A stretch of DNA of 32,492 nt from CAYOHG01 sp964465125 (GTDB lineage Bacteria; Planctomycetota; Phycisphaerae; UBA1845; Fen-1342), in NCBI GenBank assembly GCA_964465125.1, contig CAYXIO010000049.1:1-32492 (forward strand), written 5' to 3'. A program made the position numbers and the translations under genes. Positions 24,256 to 32,477 of this stretch are shown piece by piece. The notes beneath the pieces were generated by a model, which saw only the letters and a list, made by a program, of their open reading frames with translations, was not told the origin of the DNA and did not search any database. Within the stretch, counting starts at the first letter, position 1. Every line of letters starts with the position of its first letter.

Positions 24256-24277
24256 CTCCGCGCGCAGCGCGCCGGAG
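24256..24277 (+). terminator. Hairpin directly after tRNA-Glu
   Basis: CTCCG and CGGAG enclose CGCG/CGCG with a one-base bulge, starting two bases after the tRNA 3' end. It is G/C-rich without a T-tract; a terminator or processing element is plausible. Confidence 0.4.
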
Positions 24278-24548
24278 GCACCGGAAAACCTGGGAAACCG
24301 GGCGGAATCGGCCGTTTTGCCTAATGAATTCGCACACTTCCGCGACACCGCACGCGCGAGATTCTGGCGCATCGAGCGGCACGGAAGAGACGGTTTCGGC
24401 ATTGCGTTTGGTGCCATTGCTGGTGCCGTTGCCCCGCCGGTCCCGGTCGCTGCGTTTACCGCCGCGGTCGCGCCCTCCCCATCACGATGCCGGAGACGGG
24501 CGAGGCGTTCCGCGCTTGCCGCCTCCATCGCCCCGCGGACGCTACACA
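24278..24548. other. Intergenic stretch, no gene supported
   Basis: Between tRNA-Glu and the end of the dockerin repeat gene. Open frames exist on both strands, but the translations are low-complexity (Ala/Pro/Arg) without an RBS or recognisable domain. Nothing else is seen. Confidence 0.5.
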
Positions 24549-27196
24549 TCAGGGGCACACCCTTCCGAAGTTCGCCAGCAGCAGCGACAGATCGATCAGG
24601 TCCACGTCCTGGTCCCCGTCCACATCGCCCTCGAGGCGCGTCGGGCATGTGCCATCCTCGCGCGTCAGACGGGCGGCGATATCCGAGTAGCTGTCGATGT
24701 ACGCGCCGTCGCCCGCCAGCGTCTCGAACGCGCCGGCGACGCGGTCGATCCCATCGGGGCTGCTGACGTAGCGCACCACGTCGAACGATGCGGTGATCGG
24801 CGGCTCGTAGCCGAATACGTGGCTGACGGTAAGCGTGCCCGCGAGCACCGTGGACGTTCCGAAGAGGACTCGGCCGAACTCGCTGGTCAGCGGACCGCCG
24901 ATCTCGATATGCAGCTCACCCGAGGGGGCCTGGAGAAACTGGTTCGTGATATACGGCGCGGCGCCGGCGTCGCAGTACAACAGGCCGAAGTTCGAGACCG
25001 AGCCGGTGATCGAGCGCGACCCGCCGCTGCCGAGCAGCACCTCGACCGCGCCGTTGTTGGTCAGCACGCCGTCGGCAACGGAGAGCGTGGATGTGCTGCC
25101 GGCGCCGATCGACTGGAGCCGCAGCAGCCCGTGGTTGCTGAAGCCGGTCGCGGCGCTGACGGAGGAGTTGTAGGCCGGGTCGCCGCGCACCCAGAGGCTC
25201 TGGCTGGCGGAGATGTCGCCGGCGAGCGTGCAGGTTCCGCGTGCGATGAACGCGCCCGGATTCGGCGTGGACAGCGTCATGCTGCTGTTCGTGCACAGGA
25301 CCTCGCCGTCGATGGTACCACCCTGGTATGTGAACGCGCAGCCGCTCAGCTCCAGCATGCGACCCGCGTCTACGCTGATCGTCCCCGCGGTGTGCCTCAA
25401 GCGTGTGCCCGTCACCGTCAGCAGACCGGAATCGTCCTGCACGAGAATGGCGCCGCTGTTGACGTGCTGCGCGCCCGTTTGCGACAGCGCCACCGCCGTG
25501 TCGGTTTGCAGCGTTCCCGTGTTGTTGAGTGCGCAAGAGAGGTAGCGTGCACCGCCGGCGGCAAGCAGCACGTCGATGAGGCCGTTATTCAGGAGCGTTC
25601 CGGAGGTGAGGTAAAGCTGCGCGTAGTTCGCGGCGCCCACGCTGTCGAGCCGCACCGTGCCGTTGTTAGTGATGGATGAGCCGGCCGTCACGATGGAGTT
25701 GCCGGCCCCCGAGCCGGCGCGAATCGTGAGCGTGTGCGCCGCCCCGATGTTGGACGTGAGCGTGCAACTGCCGCGTGCGACAAGGGAGACAGGATTGGTG
25801 CCCGGCAGTCCGAACGTGCAACTGTTCAGCACGGGCTCGCCGACGATGGTTCCGCCGGTGTAGTTGAACGTCAGGTTGCCGAAGCTCAGCCCGCCGCCGG
25901 CGGTCAGCGTGCCGCCGGCCTGGGTGAAGGTCCGGTTGTCGCTCTTGTCGAAGGAGTAGTCCGCCGCGACCGTGAAATCGCCGTTGTTGACTACGTCGCC
26001 GGTTACGTAGCGCGCTCCGGTAGACCCCCGGTTGATCAGGATTGTCCCCGTGTTCGTCAGCGTGCCCGATCCACCGACGTTGAACTGGCAGTAGTTGCCA
26101 GCGCCGGACGATTCGAGGCGAAGGACACCTGCGTTGGTGATGCTGCCCACCGACGACAGCACGGAGTTACCTGCGGAACCGCCCTGGATCCACACGGACT
26201 GTCCGCTGGCGATGTCGGAAGTGATCGTGCACGAGCCGCGGGCGACCAGCGAGACTGGGTCGGTCACGTTCAGGCTGAACGCGCAGCTTGTCAGGACCGG
26301 CTCACCGACGATCGTGCCGCCATCGTAGTTGAACGTCTGAGCCGAGAAGCTGAGCCCGCCGCCTACGGTCAGCGTTCCGCCGGCCTGGGTAAACGTCCGG
26401 CCGCTGTCGCTCTTGTCGAAGGTGTAGTCGGCCGCGACGGTGAAATCTCCGTTGTTGACAATATCCCCGAGAATGTAGCGTCCGCCGAGGGTGCCACGGT
26501 TGATCAGGATTGTCCCCGTGTTCGTCAGCGTGCCCGATCCACCGACGTTGANNNNNNNNNNNNNNNNNNNNNNNNNNNNNNNNNNNNNNNNNNNNNNNNN
26601 NNNNNNNNNNNNNNNNNNNNNNNNNNNNNNNNNNNNNNNNNNNNNNNNNNNGTCAGCGTTCCGCCGGCCTGGGTAAACGTCCGGCCGCTGTCGCTCTTGT
26701 CGAAGGAGTAGTCCGCCGCGACCGTGAAATCGCCGTTATTTACGATGTCCCCTGTGATGTACCGCGCGCCAAGCGCGCCGCGGTTGATCTCGATCGTGCC
26801 GTTGTTGACGATCGTTCCGTTGGTGGAGCCGAGCTGGCAGTAGTTCGCCGCCCCGCCGGATTCGAGACGCAGCACACCGGCGTTGGTTACGTCTCCAGTC
26901 ACAGTCAGAACGGCGTGTCCGGCCGAACTGCCGAAGATCCAGAGTGCTGTTGCGCTGCCTTCGATCGCCAGCGAATTGGCCGCGTAGGATCCCGCCAGCG
27001 TCACCGTATAGGGCGTACCCAGATCGGGAAGGACCACGTCCGAGTCCGACGTGGGGACCTGTCCGGTGCTCCAGTTGGCCGCGACCGACCAGGCGCCGCC
27101 GGCGGGATTTACCCACGTTACCTGGGCGGCCCAGGCGGACGGCGCAACTACGATCGCGATCAGGGCCGAGCGTGTGAACTTTGCAAGCGCATGCAT
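24549..27196 (-). CDS. Secreted beta-repeat protein with C-terminal dockerin-type domain, interrupted by an assembly gap
   Basis: Starts at ATG 27196 with a textbook AGGAGG (27205-27210) 8 nt upstream and a signal peptide ('SALIAIVVAPSAWA'). The N-terminal module 'WVNPAGGAWSVAANWSTG' is typical of beta-helix or autotransporter-like surface proteins. Then come long repeats of about 155 residues rich in 'NNGDFTVAADYSFDKSD', 'TFTQAGGTL' and 'GSITNAGVLRLESSGAGNY', becoming degenerate toward the C-terminus. The end 'GDVDGDQDVDLIDLSLLL' is a dockerin-type calcium motif, as found in many planctomycete secreted proteins. The frame differs across the 100 N at 26552-26651 only because the gap length is a placeholder. 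Likely cell-surface or extracellular. A palindrome and second box precede it. Confidence 0.85.
25903..26830. repeat. Near-identical 468-bp repeat units inside the beta-repeat gene
   Basis: The segment starting at 26041 recurs at 26509, an exact offset of 468 bp (156 codons). The segment starting GTCAGCGTTCCG at 26368 recurs at 26652 beyond the gap and, slightly changed, at 25903 (465 bp, one codon shorter). Both edges of the N-run fall in these near-identical stretches, which explains the assembly break. Confidence 0.85.
26552..26651. other. Assembly gap of 100 N within the repeat gene
   Basis: Exactly 100 N, a standard placeholder. From the 468-bp repeat spacing the true missing length is predicted as 284 bp (or 284 plus a multiple of 468). 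That also restores a single reading frame (required length is 2 modulo 3). Confidence 0.9.
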
Positions 27197-27263
27197 GATC
27201 CGAGCCTCCTGTGCGATGCACGAGTTGAGGTTCCGAGCGCTAGAAATCGCCGTAGATCGACCG

Positions 27264-27311
27264 ACTACCTACCTTTGTTCTGTGCGCCGATTCAATTACC
27301 CCAAAGGGCTA
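27264..27311 (-). promoter_or_regulatory. Composite regulatory element A upstream of the beta-repeat gene
   Basis: Imperfect palindrome TACCCCAAAGGGCTA at 27297-27311, centred 108 bp before the start codon. It is followed on the minus strand by GAATCGGC (27286-27293) and an ACAAAGGTAGGTAGT-like box. The same order occurs before the dockerin gene at 28280. Spacing and symmetry resemble sites of NarL/LuxR-type regulators (inference). Confidence 0.55.
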
Positions 27312-27563
27312 GGCACGCTCCGATTCGCTGTATGGCACGAGCCAAGGCGGCCGCGACCAACTGTCGCGCATGCACCACCATTGATCCGACAATCGACATC
27401 GCGAGCACATTCGCGCGAGTCGCGGCCGAAAGTCCCGAATCGTCCGGCCTGGCGCTCAGGCCAGTTGCGCACGCAAAACGAGAACGGAAACGGGGCCACG
27501 ATCCATGCAAACCGTGAGCGGCGCCAGGTGCTTTCGCGAATCTGCTGCTACAAAGAGCACGCT
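27312..27563. other. Intergenic stretch upstream of element A, no gene supported
   Basis: About 250 bp between the dockerin gene stop and element A. Short open frames on the minus strand reach or run into the palindrome, but codon use is atypical and no RBS is visible. The part next to the palindrome weakly resembles the region before element B. Confidence 0.45.
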
Positions 27564-28280
27564 TCAGCACGTGGCCCCGTAATTCGCGAGCAACGCTGAA
27601 AGGTCCGCCAAATCGACATCGTGGTCTCCGTCGATGTCCCCATCCTCGTACGTGGCTCCCCCGACAATGCCGTAGTTCGCGAGGAGCGCAGACAGGTCCG
27701 CAAGATCGACATCGCAATCCCCGTCCAAGTCGCCGGTCAGGTTGGGTCCCGTCGTGTAGTACATCTCGATCCGACCGATGGGATTATGATCTTCCTGCCA
27801 GATGTCATGCATTCCCTGCCAATTGAGCACGAACTGCATCCCGCTGCGTCTCAGTGTTGTGGTGAACCCGGCGATCTGCGTCTCGAACGGGCCGGGGGGT
27901 GTACCATACGAGTTCGCCGTGTCCGCTTGCCCGTAAATCCCGATTAAATCGCCCTCCGAAACCGAAATGCTGACTGGCAGGACTTCAGAGCTGGGGTAAT
28001 CATAAAACAGGACCAGTTCGTCAAAGTCATTCGTTCCCGATGGCCAAAACGGCGGAGGACCCGACAAAAAACGAACGACCGACACGCTCTGGGTGTTCAC
28101 GTTGGTCTCATCTGGAACGCGCAGCCCAGTGATCGTGAAATCTGTTGGCGCCTCGAAAAAGTAGCCGCGCACGCTGCCCTCGAACGTGTACCAATAGGGC
28201 GGCAAAGGCATCAGCGTATCCGCGAAGGCGGCAAAGCTGAACGACAGTGACACTACAGCACAAACAGTCGTCCTCGGCAT
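27564..28280 (-). CDS. Secreted protein with two C-terminal dockerin-type calcium repeats
   Basis: 238 aa. ATG at 28280 follows AGGAG by about 8 nt and gives a signal peptide ('VCAVVSLSFSFAAFA'). The central 150 residues form a beta-rich domain ('FTITGLRVPDET', 'VSVVRFLSGPPPFWPSG', 'ISVSEGDLIGIYGQ'). The arrangement resembles carbohydrate-binding-like beta-sandwiches of planctomycete PEP/dockerin proteins, but no family is claimed. The C-terminus has two almost identical units 'GDLDGDCDVDLADLSALL' and 'GDIDGDHDVDLADLSALL', each an EF-hand-like DxDxDxD loop plus helix. Same strand as, and 367 bp before, the beta-repeat gene. Element B lies upstream. Codon GC is lower than in the core genes. 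Confidence 0.85.
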   Translation of the reverse strand: MPRTTVCAVVSLSFSFAAFADTLMPLPPYWYTFEGSVRGYFFEAPTDFTITGLRVPDETNVNTQSVSVVRFLSGPPPFWPSGTNDFDELVLFYDYPSSEVLPVSISVSEGDLIGIYGQADTANSYGTPPGPFETQIAGFTTTLRRSGMQFVLNWQGMHDIWQEDHNPIGRIEMYYTTGPNLTGDLDGDCDVDLADLSALLANYGIVGGATYEDGDIDGDHDVDLADLSALLANYGATC

Positions 28281-28342
28281 GTTGCAATCTCCTAACGAGT
28301 GGTAGAACACAAAGTACGTGCGAAACAAACCGCTTTGGCACA

Positions 28343-28402
28343 GAACTTACCTTGTGATGTTGCCGATTCGACACACTGGGAATCCACTGCCCTCAGGGGG
28401 CA
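28343..28402 (-). promoter_or_regulatory. Composite regulatory element B upstream of the dockerin gene
   Basis: Palindrome TGCCCTCAGGGGGCA at 28388-28402 (extended to CTGCCC/GGGCAG), centred 115 bp before the start at 28280. It is followed on the minus strand by GAATCGGC (28362-28369) and ACAAGGTAAGT. The base changes relative to the other copies keep symmetry (TA..TA becomes TG..CA), which favours a real operator or structured element. Confidence 0.6.
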
Positions 28403-28632
28403 GAACCGCTCTGCTCATGGGCGCAGCCCAAATCGCGGCCCAGCAGAAACCGATGCACCATCGCCAACACGGCGGAGGCGTTCGCGAATCTGATTGGCCT
28501 ACAGTGCAACGAGACGAAGGTTATCGAGTCGTGTCGTGGGACGTTCCAACTGCTGCCCCCAATGCGTCGGTCTCTCCAAAATGTGTGTGCAGACGACGCT
28601 GGCGAGCGGTACCGTCCCCAGGAATAGAACAT
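28393..28632 (-). CDS. Doubtful 79-aa open frame between luxR and the dockerin gene
   Basis: Begins ATG at 28632 with AGGA eight bases upstream, 98 bp after the palindrome over the luxR stop, and ends inside palindrome B. The product 'MFYSWGRYRSPASS...' has no signal peptide or recognised domain and its codon use is poor (many A/T third positions). Only its last 20 or so residues ('VLAMVHRFLLGRD') resemble the LuxR C-terminus. It may be a decayed gene or chance. Confidence 0.25.
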   Translation of the reverse strand: MFYSWGRYRSPASSAHTFWRDRRIGGSSWNVPRHDSITFVSLHCRPIRFANASAVLAMVHRFLLGRDLGCAHEQSGSAP

Positions 28633-28703
28633 GCCCGATTCCTCAGAGTTGATTCTGGAATCTTCGCGTTTCCATGTGCCCGAACGGCGCCATGTTACGG
28701 TTT

Positions 28704-28737
28704 CTCGGCCGGCCGAGTCTATTACCCTCAAGGGGTA
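28704..28737 (-). promoter_or_regulatory. Regulatory element C across the luxR stop codon
   Basis: Palindrome TACCCTCAAGGGGTA at 28723-28737 containing the luxR TGA. It is followed on the minus strand by TAATAGACTCGGC, close to TAATTGAATCGGC of element A, and then a perfect 14-bp palindrome CTCGGCCGGCCGAG (28704-28717) that could also act in luxR termination. Confidence 0.55.
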
Positions 28738-29075
28738 GAACCTCCCGTCAGCTTCTCGTTGCCGGGTCCGGTAGCGAGCAGGTAGTCATGCACCAGCCAG
28801 AGCACGAGCTGGAGTCTGCTTGTGCAGCCGCACTTGCGAAGCACGGCCTGGCGGTGCTTGCGGGCCGTCTCCAGGCCCACGCCCAGCTCGACCGCGACGG
28901 CCGCGTCCGAGAGACCGCGGGTCAAGGCCGTCAGCACCTCCACTTCACGCGGCGTCAGCCCACACCGTCGGGCGACCGCCGCGCGTTCCGCGGCGTCGAG
29001 CAGCGGCGGGAAGGCGCCTGGCGGACCGTCGCGGACGGGATCGCCTGGCGGGGCGGAGCGGCACGTTGCCGTCAT
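28728..29075 (-). CDS. LuxR-type (GerE HTH) transcriptional regulator without receiver domain
   Basis: 115-aa cytosolic DNA-binding protein. Residues 39-85 are a LuxR/NarL-type HTH: 'LTPREVEVLTALTRGLSD' (helix 1-2), 'AVAVELGVGLETARKHRQAVLRKCG' (recognition helix). The N-terminal 38 residues are Pro/Ala-rich and too short for a receiver or ligand-binding domain, so activity may depend on abundance or a partner. ATG at 29075 has AAGG at a good distance; ATG at 29096 is the alternative. It is divergent from the ECF sigma/kinase operon and upstream, on the same strand, of two dockerin-protein genes carrying a shared palindrome. It is the obvious candidate regulator. Confidence 0.88.
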   Translation of the reverse strand: MTATCRSAPPGDPVRDGPPGAFPPLLDAAERAAVARRCGLTPREVEVLTALTRGLSDAAVAVELGVGLETARKHRQAVLRKCGCTSRLQLVLWLVHDYLLATGPGNEKLTGGSTP

Positions 29076-29096
29076 CTTGTTCGCCTTACTCGTCAT

Positions 29097-29408
29097 GTCG
29101 CCCGACCAAGCCGCAAGCGATTGTTCTCCAAGCGGTTCGGCGCTATCGACCCACCGCCGCGGCCATGGCCGCAGATTCCGGGGGGCTCAGGGAAGGTCGA
29201 TGCCCGCGGATGGGAAGGCGCGGCGGGTCGGCGAAAAGCGCAGTCGAATCTGGCGGCTTTCTTTCCAAGCTACCGCCCGTGGTGATTCGGGGTGGGTCGA
29301 AGGGGCTGCCGTGGAGCCGGTGTGGTATGATGGGTGGGCAGGCCGGAACCAAAGGCGCAGAAGCATAGGCCAAAGCGCAGGATTTCTTTCGGAATGGGCG
29401 CGGGCTCG
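29097..29408. promoter_or_regulatory. Divergent intergenic region between luxR and the ECF sigma gene
   Basis: About 310-330 bp without a credible gene. An extended -10-like TGGTATGAT ends at 29331 on the plus strand, about 75 bp before the sigma gene; no good -35 is seen. The palindrome found at elements A-C is not present here. Confidence 0.45.
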
Positions 29409-30023
29409 ATGTCTGAAGTTGGTCGTATGGCGTCGGAAACGAAGGAAACCTGGTACCCCGCCCTCTACGCGCAGCTCCGCCGCGCCGCCGGCGCCCTGTT
29501 TCGCCGAGAGCGCCCGAACGGGCTGCTCCAGCCCACGGCGTTGCTCCACGAGGCCTACCTGCGTGTGTCACGAGGGACAGTGAGCCCGGAGGACAGGACG
29601 CGATTCTTGGCCGCTGCGGTGGGCGAGATGCGGCGGGTGCTGGTGGATCAGGCCCGGCGTCGCGATGCCGCGAAAAACGGTGGCGGACGTAACCGGCTGC
29701 CCATGGATACGCGGGTGCTGGCCTTGGCGCAGCCGACGGTGGACCTCACCGAATTGAATGACGCTCTCGATCGTCTCGCTACACTCTCTCCGCGGCAGTC
29801 GCGGGTCGTTGAGCTGCGCTTTCTGGCCGGAATGAGCGAGGATGAGGTCGCAGGATCGCTCGGTGTCTCCCGCCGCACAGTGCAGCAGGACTGGCGCGGC
29901 GCTAAGGCTTGGCTGCGGCGCGAACTGGCCGACCCGTGCGAGACAGGCGAACGCGGCGACTCTGTCTTGGCAGGCCGCGCGTCTCGCAAAGACAGCGCAC
30001 CGGCAGCGGATTCCTTGCGATGA
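29409..30023 (+). CDS. ECF-like RNA polymerase sigma factor
   Basis: About 204 aa. Region 2 is reduced but shows 'LQPTALLHEAYLRV' (40-53) and 'FLAAAVGEMRRVLVDQARRR' (66-85), the hallmark of the planctomycete/acidobacterial ECF-like group (Pfam sigma70_ECF type). Region 4 is 'LSPRQSRVVELRFLAGMSEDEVAGSLGVSRRTVQQDW' spread over 126-161. The gene ends in an ATGA overlap with a Ser/Thr kinase, an arrangement known from planctomycetes, where the kinase is thought to control sigma activity instead of an anti-sigma factor. Start uncertain among ATG 29394, 29409 and 29427; no strong RBS. Confidence 0.9.
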   Translation: MSEVGRMASETKETWYPALYAQLRRAAGALFRRERPNGLLQPTALLHEAYLRVSRGTVSPEDRTRFLAAAVGEMRRVLVDQARRRDAAKNGGGRNRLPMDTRVLALAQPTVDLTELNDALDRLATLSPRQSRVVELRFLAGMSEDEVAGSLGVSRRTVQQDWRGAKAWLRRELADPCETGERGDSVLAGRASRKDSAPAADSLR

Positions 30024-32371
30024 CGCCTGAACAACACCAGCGAGCGATGGAGGTATTCGGCGCGGCTGTCGAGCTTGCGCCTGACAGCCGTGCGGCCTTC
30101 GTACGCCGGCAATGCGGCACCGATGCAGAATTGATCGACGAGGTGTCGTCGCTGCTGAAGTGGGACGCGGCGCCCGGACAAGCAGGCGTGGACGCCGCGG
30201 CTATCCCGGCGTCCGGGCAGGACGCGCCGGTGGTGTTGCCCGCGCAGATCGGACCCTTTGAAATCCTCGGCGTGCTCGGCGTCGGCGGAATGTCGACCGT
30301 GTACCGCGCCCGACAGCGGCATCCGCAGCGCCTGGTGGCGCTGAAAGTCCTGCGGGTGGCCCCGGGCGGATCGGTCGCCGCGCACCGCTTTGCGCGCGAG
30401 ATCGACGTGCTCGCCCGGCTTCGGCATCCGGGAATTGCACCAATCCACGGCGCAGGCGCCGCCATCCTCGGTGACCTCGATACGCCATACTTCGCGATGG
30501 AGTTGGTGGATGGCGAAACACTGACCGTGTTCGCCGATGCTCACTCGCTGGATCGCTATCAGCGCGTTGAATTGCTGCTGCGCGTGTGTGGGGCGGTCGC
30601 GTATGCGCACCAGCACGGGATCATCCACCGCGACCTGAAGCCGGCAAACGTGCTGGTGGAGCGAACACCCGACGGCGGTCGCCCGCGCGTGCTGGATTTT
30701 GGCATCGCGCGGCTCCTTGAGTCGCATGGCGATGGGGCCGCGTTCGTAACTCGGGAGCACCGCATCGTCGGCACGTTGGCGTACATGAGCCCTGAGCGAT
30801 TCGATCCGGACGGCGCCAACGACACTCGCGTGGACGTGTACGCGCTGGGCGCCATGGCGTACGAGCTGCTTGGCGGTCGGCCGCCGCTCGACGTCAGGAG
30901 CCTGTCCACCCTCGAAGCGATCCAGAGAATCCAACGGGAGGCTCCGGTGCCGCTGGGGCGATTGAATCCCACATGCGGTGGCGACCTGAGCTTGATCGTG
31001 GACAAGGCACTCGCCAAACTCCCCGACGATCGATATGCCTCTGTGCAGGCGTTCGCGGATGACCTGCGCGCATTCCTCCAGAATCGACCGATACGTGCCC
31101 GTGGCTCAGCGCGACTCTACGCGCTCCGTAAGTTCATCCGCCGTAACCGGCTGGCGGTGGCGCTGACGGGGGCAGTGCTGTTGGCCACCGTCGCCGGGGG
31201 GATAGGCACGACTCGTGGGCTCTTGTCGGCCCGGCAGGCCAACCGCGAACTGCATAACCAGCTCGCGGAGACGACCGAATCGGCCAGGTTTCTCGTGCGA
31301 GAGGTCGTCAGCGGCCTGGACAGCGTCGCGGGCACAGCCGAAATCCGACGGGCGCTGCTGGACAAGCTCGTGGCTCAGATTGAGATGCTGCGAGCGCGCG
31401 ATGCGTTTGACGTCGGTCTGATGGAGGATCACGCATCCGCATTGACCTCGCGTTCCGACGCGCTCGTCCTCTCCGAGCGCCTTGATGAGGCGTTTGAGGA
31501 CCGTCAAGAAGCCCTGCTGCTGCGAAGGGCGCTCGCACAGCACGAGCCCGAATCGCTTGCGCGCCGCGCGGAGGTATCACTCGCGCTGGTTCGGGTCGGC
31601 GATGTGTACAACGGGCGGAACAAGTTGGAATCCGCCCTCGCCTATTACGAACAGGCCTACGCGATCGATCAGGAGCTCGTACAAGCCGAGCCCCATTCGG
31701 TTCGATTCCTCGACAACCTGGCCTTCAGCTATGACCGCCTCGGGTGTCTCGCGATGGGCCGCGATGATTACGACGAGGCAGCCATCCACTTCCAAGCGAG
31801 GTTTGCGCTCACGGAGCGCTTGATGCGCCTCGCGCCCAACCGCGACGCAACGCGGCACGGCTACATCATGATCCACGGCTACCTGGCGGACCTCGCCAGC
31901 CGTCGAAGTGAACTGCCAAACGCCGAACAGCATCGCCGCGAGGCCCACGCGGCTGCGCGGAGCCTCGCCGCCGATCGGCCCAACAGTCGTTTGTACTCCG
32001 ATGTGCTCGTGTGCGCGTCGCGCGAGCTGGCTGCACTTCTCGTAAATGCCGGGAAGCCGCAGGAGGCTGAAGTGTTTCTCGATGAGGCTGTGAGCGCGGC
32101 TACTCGCTTGTATGAAGCGGACCCGCACGACTTCCACCCTGCAGACCTTTACTTTGGCGTGCTGAGATTGCGCGCGGAGCTCGCCTTGTCCCAGGGCGAC
32201 GAGGTCAATGCCCGTCGTGCCCTTGACGCAGCACAGGAGCTGGTTCAATCGGACGCCATCCAGGCGGCGGGGAATGGAGTTCCAGGTGCGTGTGCAAAGC
32301 ACTTGCTCGACCTCAGCGCGCGTCTGGGGCGTCTGCGCTCCACGGCGCTACGATCCGGCGCATCTCCATAG
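30020..32371 (+). CDS. Membrane Ser/Thr protein kinase with C-terminal TPR-like region
   Basis: 783 aa. A short N-terminal helical region precedes a complete Hanks-type kinase: Gly-loop 'LGVLGVGGMSTVYRA' (83-97), 'VALKVL' (Lys109), 'HRDLKPANVL' (203-212), 'DFGIARLL' (226-233) and 'GTLAYMSPERF' (251-261). A membrane helix 'LAVALTGAVLLATVAGGIG' (378-396) separates it from about 385 residues of helical repeats ('SALAYYEQAYAIDQEL', 'EAAIHFQARFALTERLMRLAP'), likely TPR-type, predicted to lie outside the cytoplasm. It would sense an external cue and phosphorylate cytosolic targets, perhaps the adjacent sigma factor. The start overlaps the sigma stop (ATGA). Confidence 0.92.
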   Translation: MTPEQHQRAMEVFGAAVELAPDSRAAFVRRQCGTDAELIDEVSSLLKWDAAPGQAGVDAAAIPASGQDAPVVLPAQIGPFEILGVLGVGGMSTVYRARQRHPQRLVALKVLRVAPGGSVAAHRFAREIDVLARLRHPGIAPIHGAGAAILGDLDTPYFAMELVDGETLTVFADAHSLDRYQRVELLLRVCGAVAYAHQHGIIHRDLKPANVLVERTPDGGRPRVLDFGIARLLESHGDGAAFVTREHRIVGTLAYMSPERFDPDGANDTRVDVYALGAMAYELLGGRPPLDVRSLSTLEAIQRIQREAPVPLGRLNPTCGGDLSLIVDKALAKLPDDRYASVQAFADDLRAFLQNRPIRARGSARLYALRKFIRRNRLAVALTGAVLLATVAGGIGTTRGLLSARQANRELHNQLAETTESARFLVREVVSGLDSVAGTAEIRRALLDKLVAQIEMLRARDAFDVGLMEDHASALTSRSDALVLSERLDEAFEDRQEALLLRRALAQHEPESLARRAEVSLALVRVGDVYNGRNKLESALAYYEQAYAIDQELVQAEPHSVRFLDNLAFSYDRLGCLAMGRDDYDEAAIHFQARFALTERLMRLAPNRDATRHGYIMIHGYLADLASRRSELPNAEQHRREAHAAARSLAADRPNSRLYSDVLVCASRELAALLVNAGKPQEAEVFLDEAVSAATRLYEADPHDFHPADLYFGVLRLRAELALSQGDEVNARRALDAAQELVQSDAIQAAGNGVPGACAKHLLDLSARLGRLRSTALRSGASP

Positions 32372-32477
32372 CTCGCGATGGTGCCCGGAACAATCTGGCG
32401 AGCTATTGTCAACTGGGGCCCCTGAAAATCCCCGATTCCCGCGCGCTTTTTAAATAAACTCGTGGCATACTTCCATC

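Noticed and set aside
24217..24648. Minus-strand frame covering tRNA-Glu and the end of the repeat gene
   Set aside because: It ends in translated tRNA ('PPTGLEPVSPG'), a common artefact.
25734..26711. Plus-strand frame across the beta-repeat gene
   Set aside because: It is antisense to a repeat protein with signal peptide, RBS and dockerin end; its apparent repeats only mirror the minus-strand units.
25900..26830. CRISPR-like array
   Set aside because: The repeats are 468-bp coding units in frame, not short direct repeats with unique spacers.
27292..27499. Small minus-strand open frames before element A
   Set aside because: Several frames are open at once, none has an RBS, and codon use is unlike neighbouring genes; kept only as possible decayed DNA.
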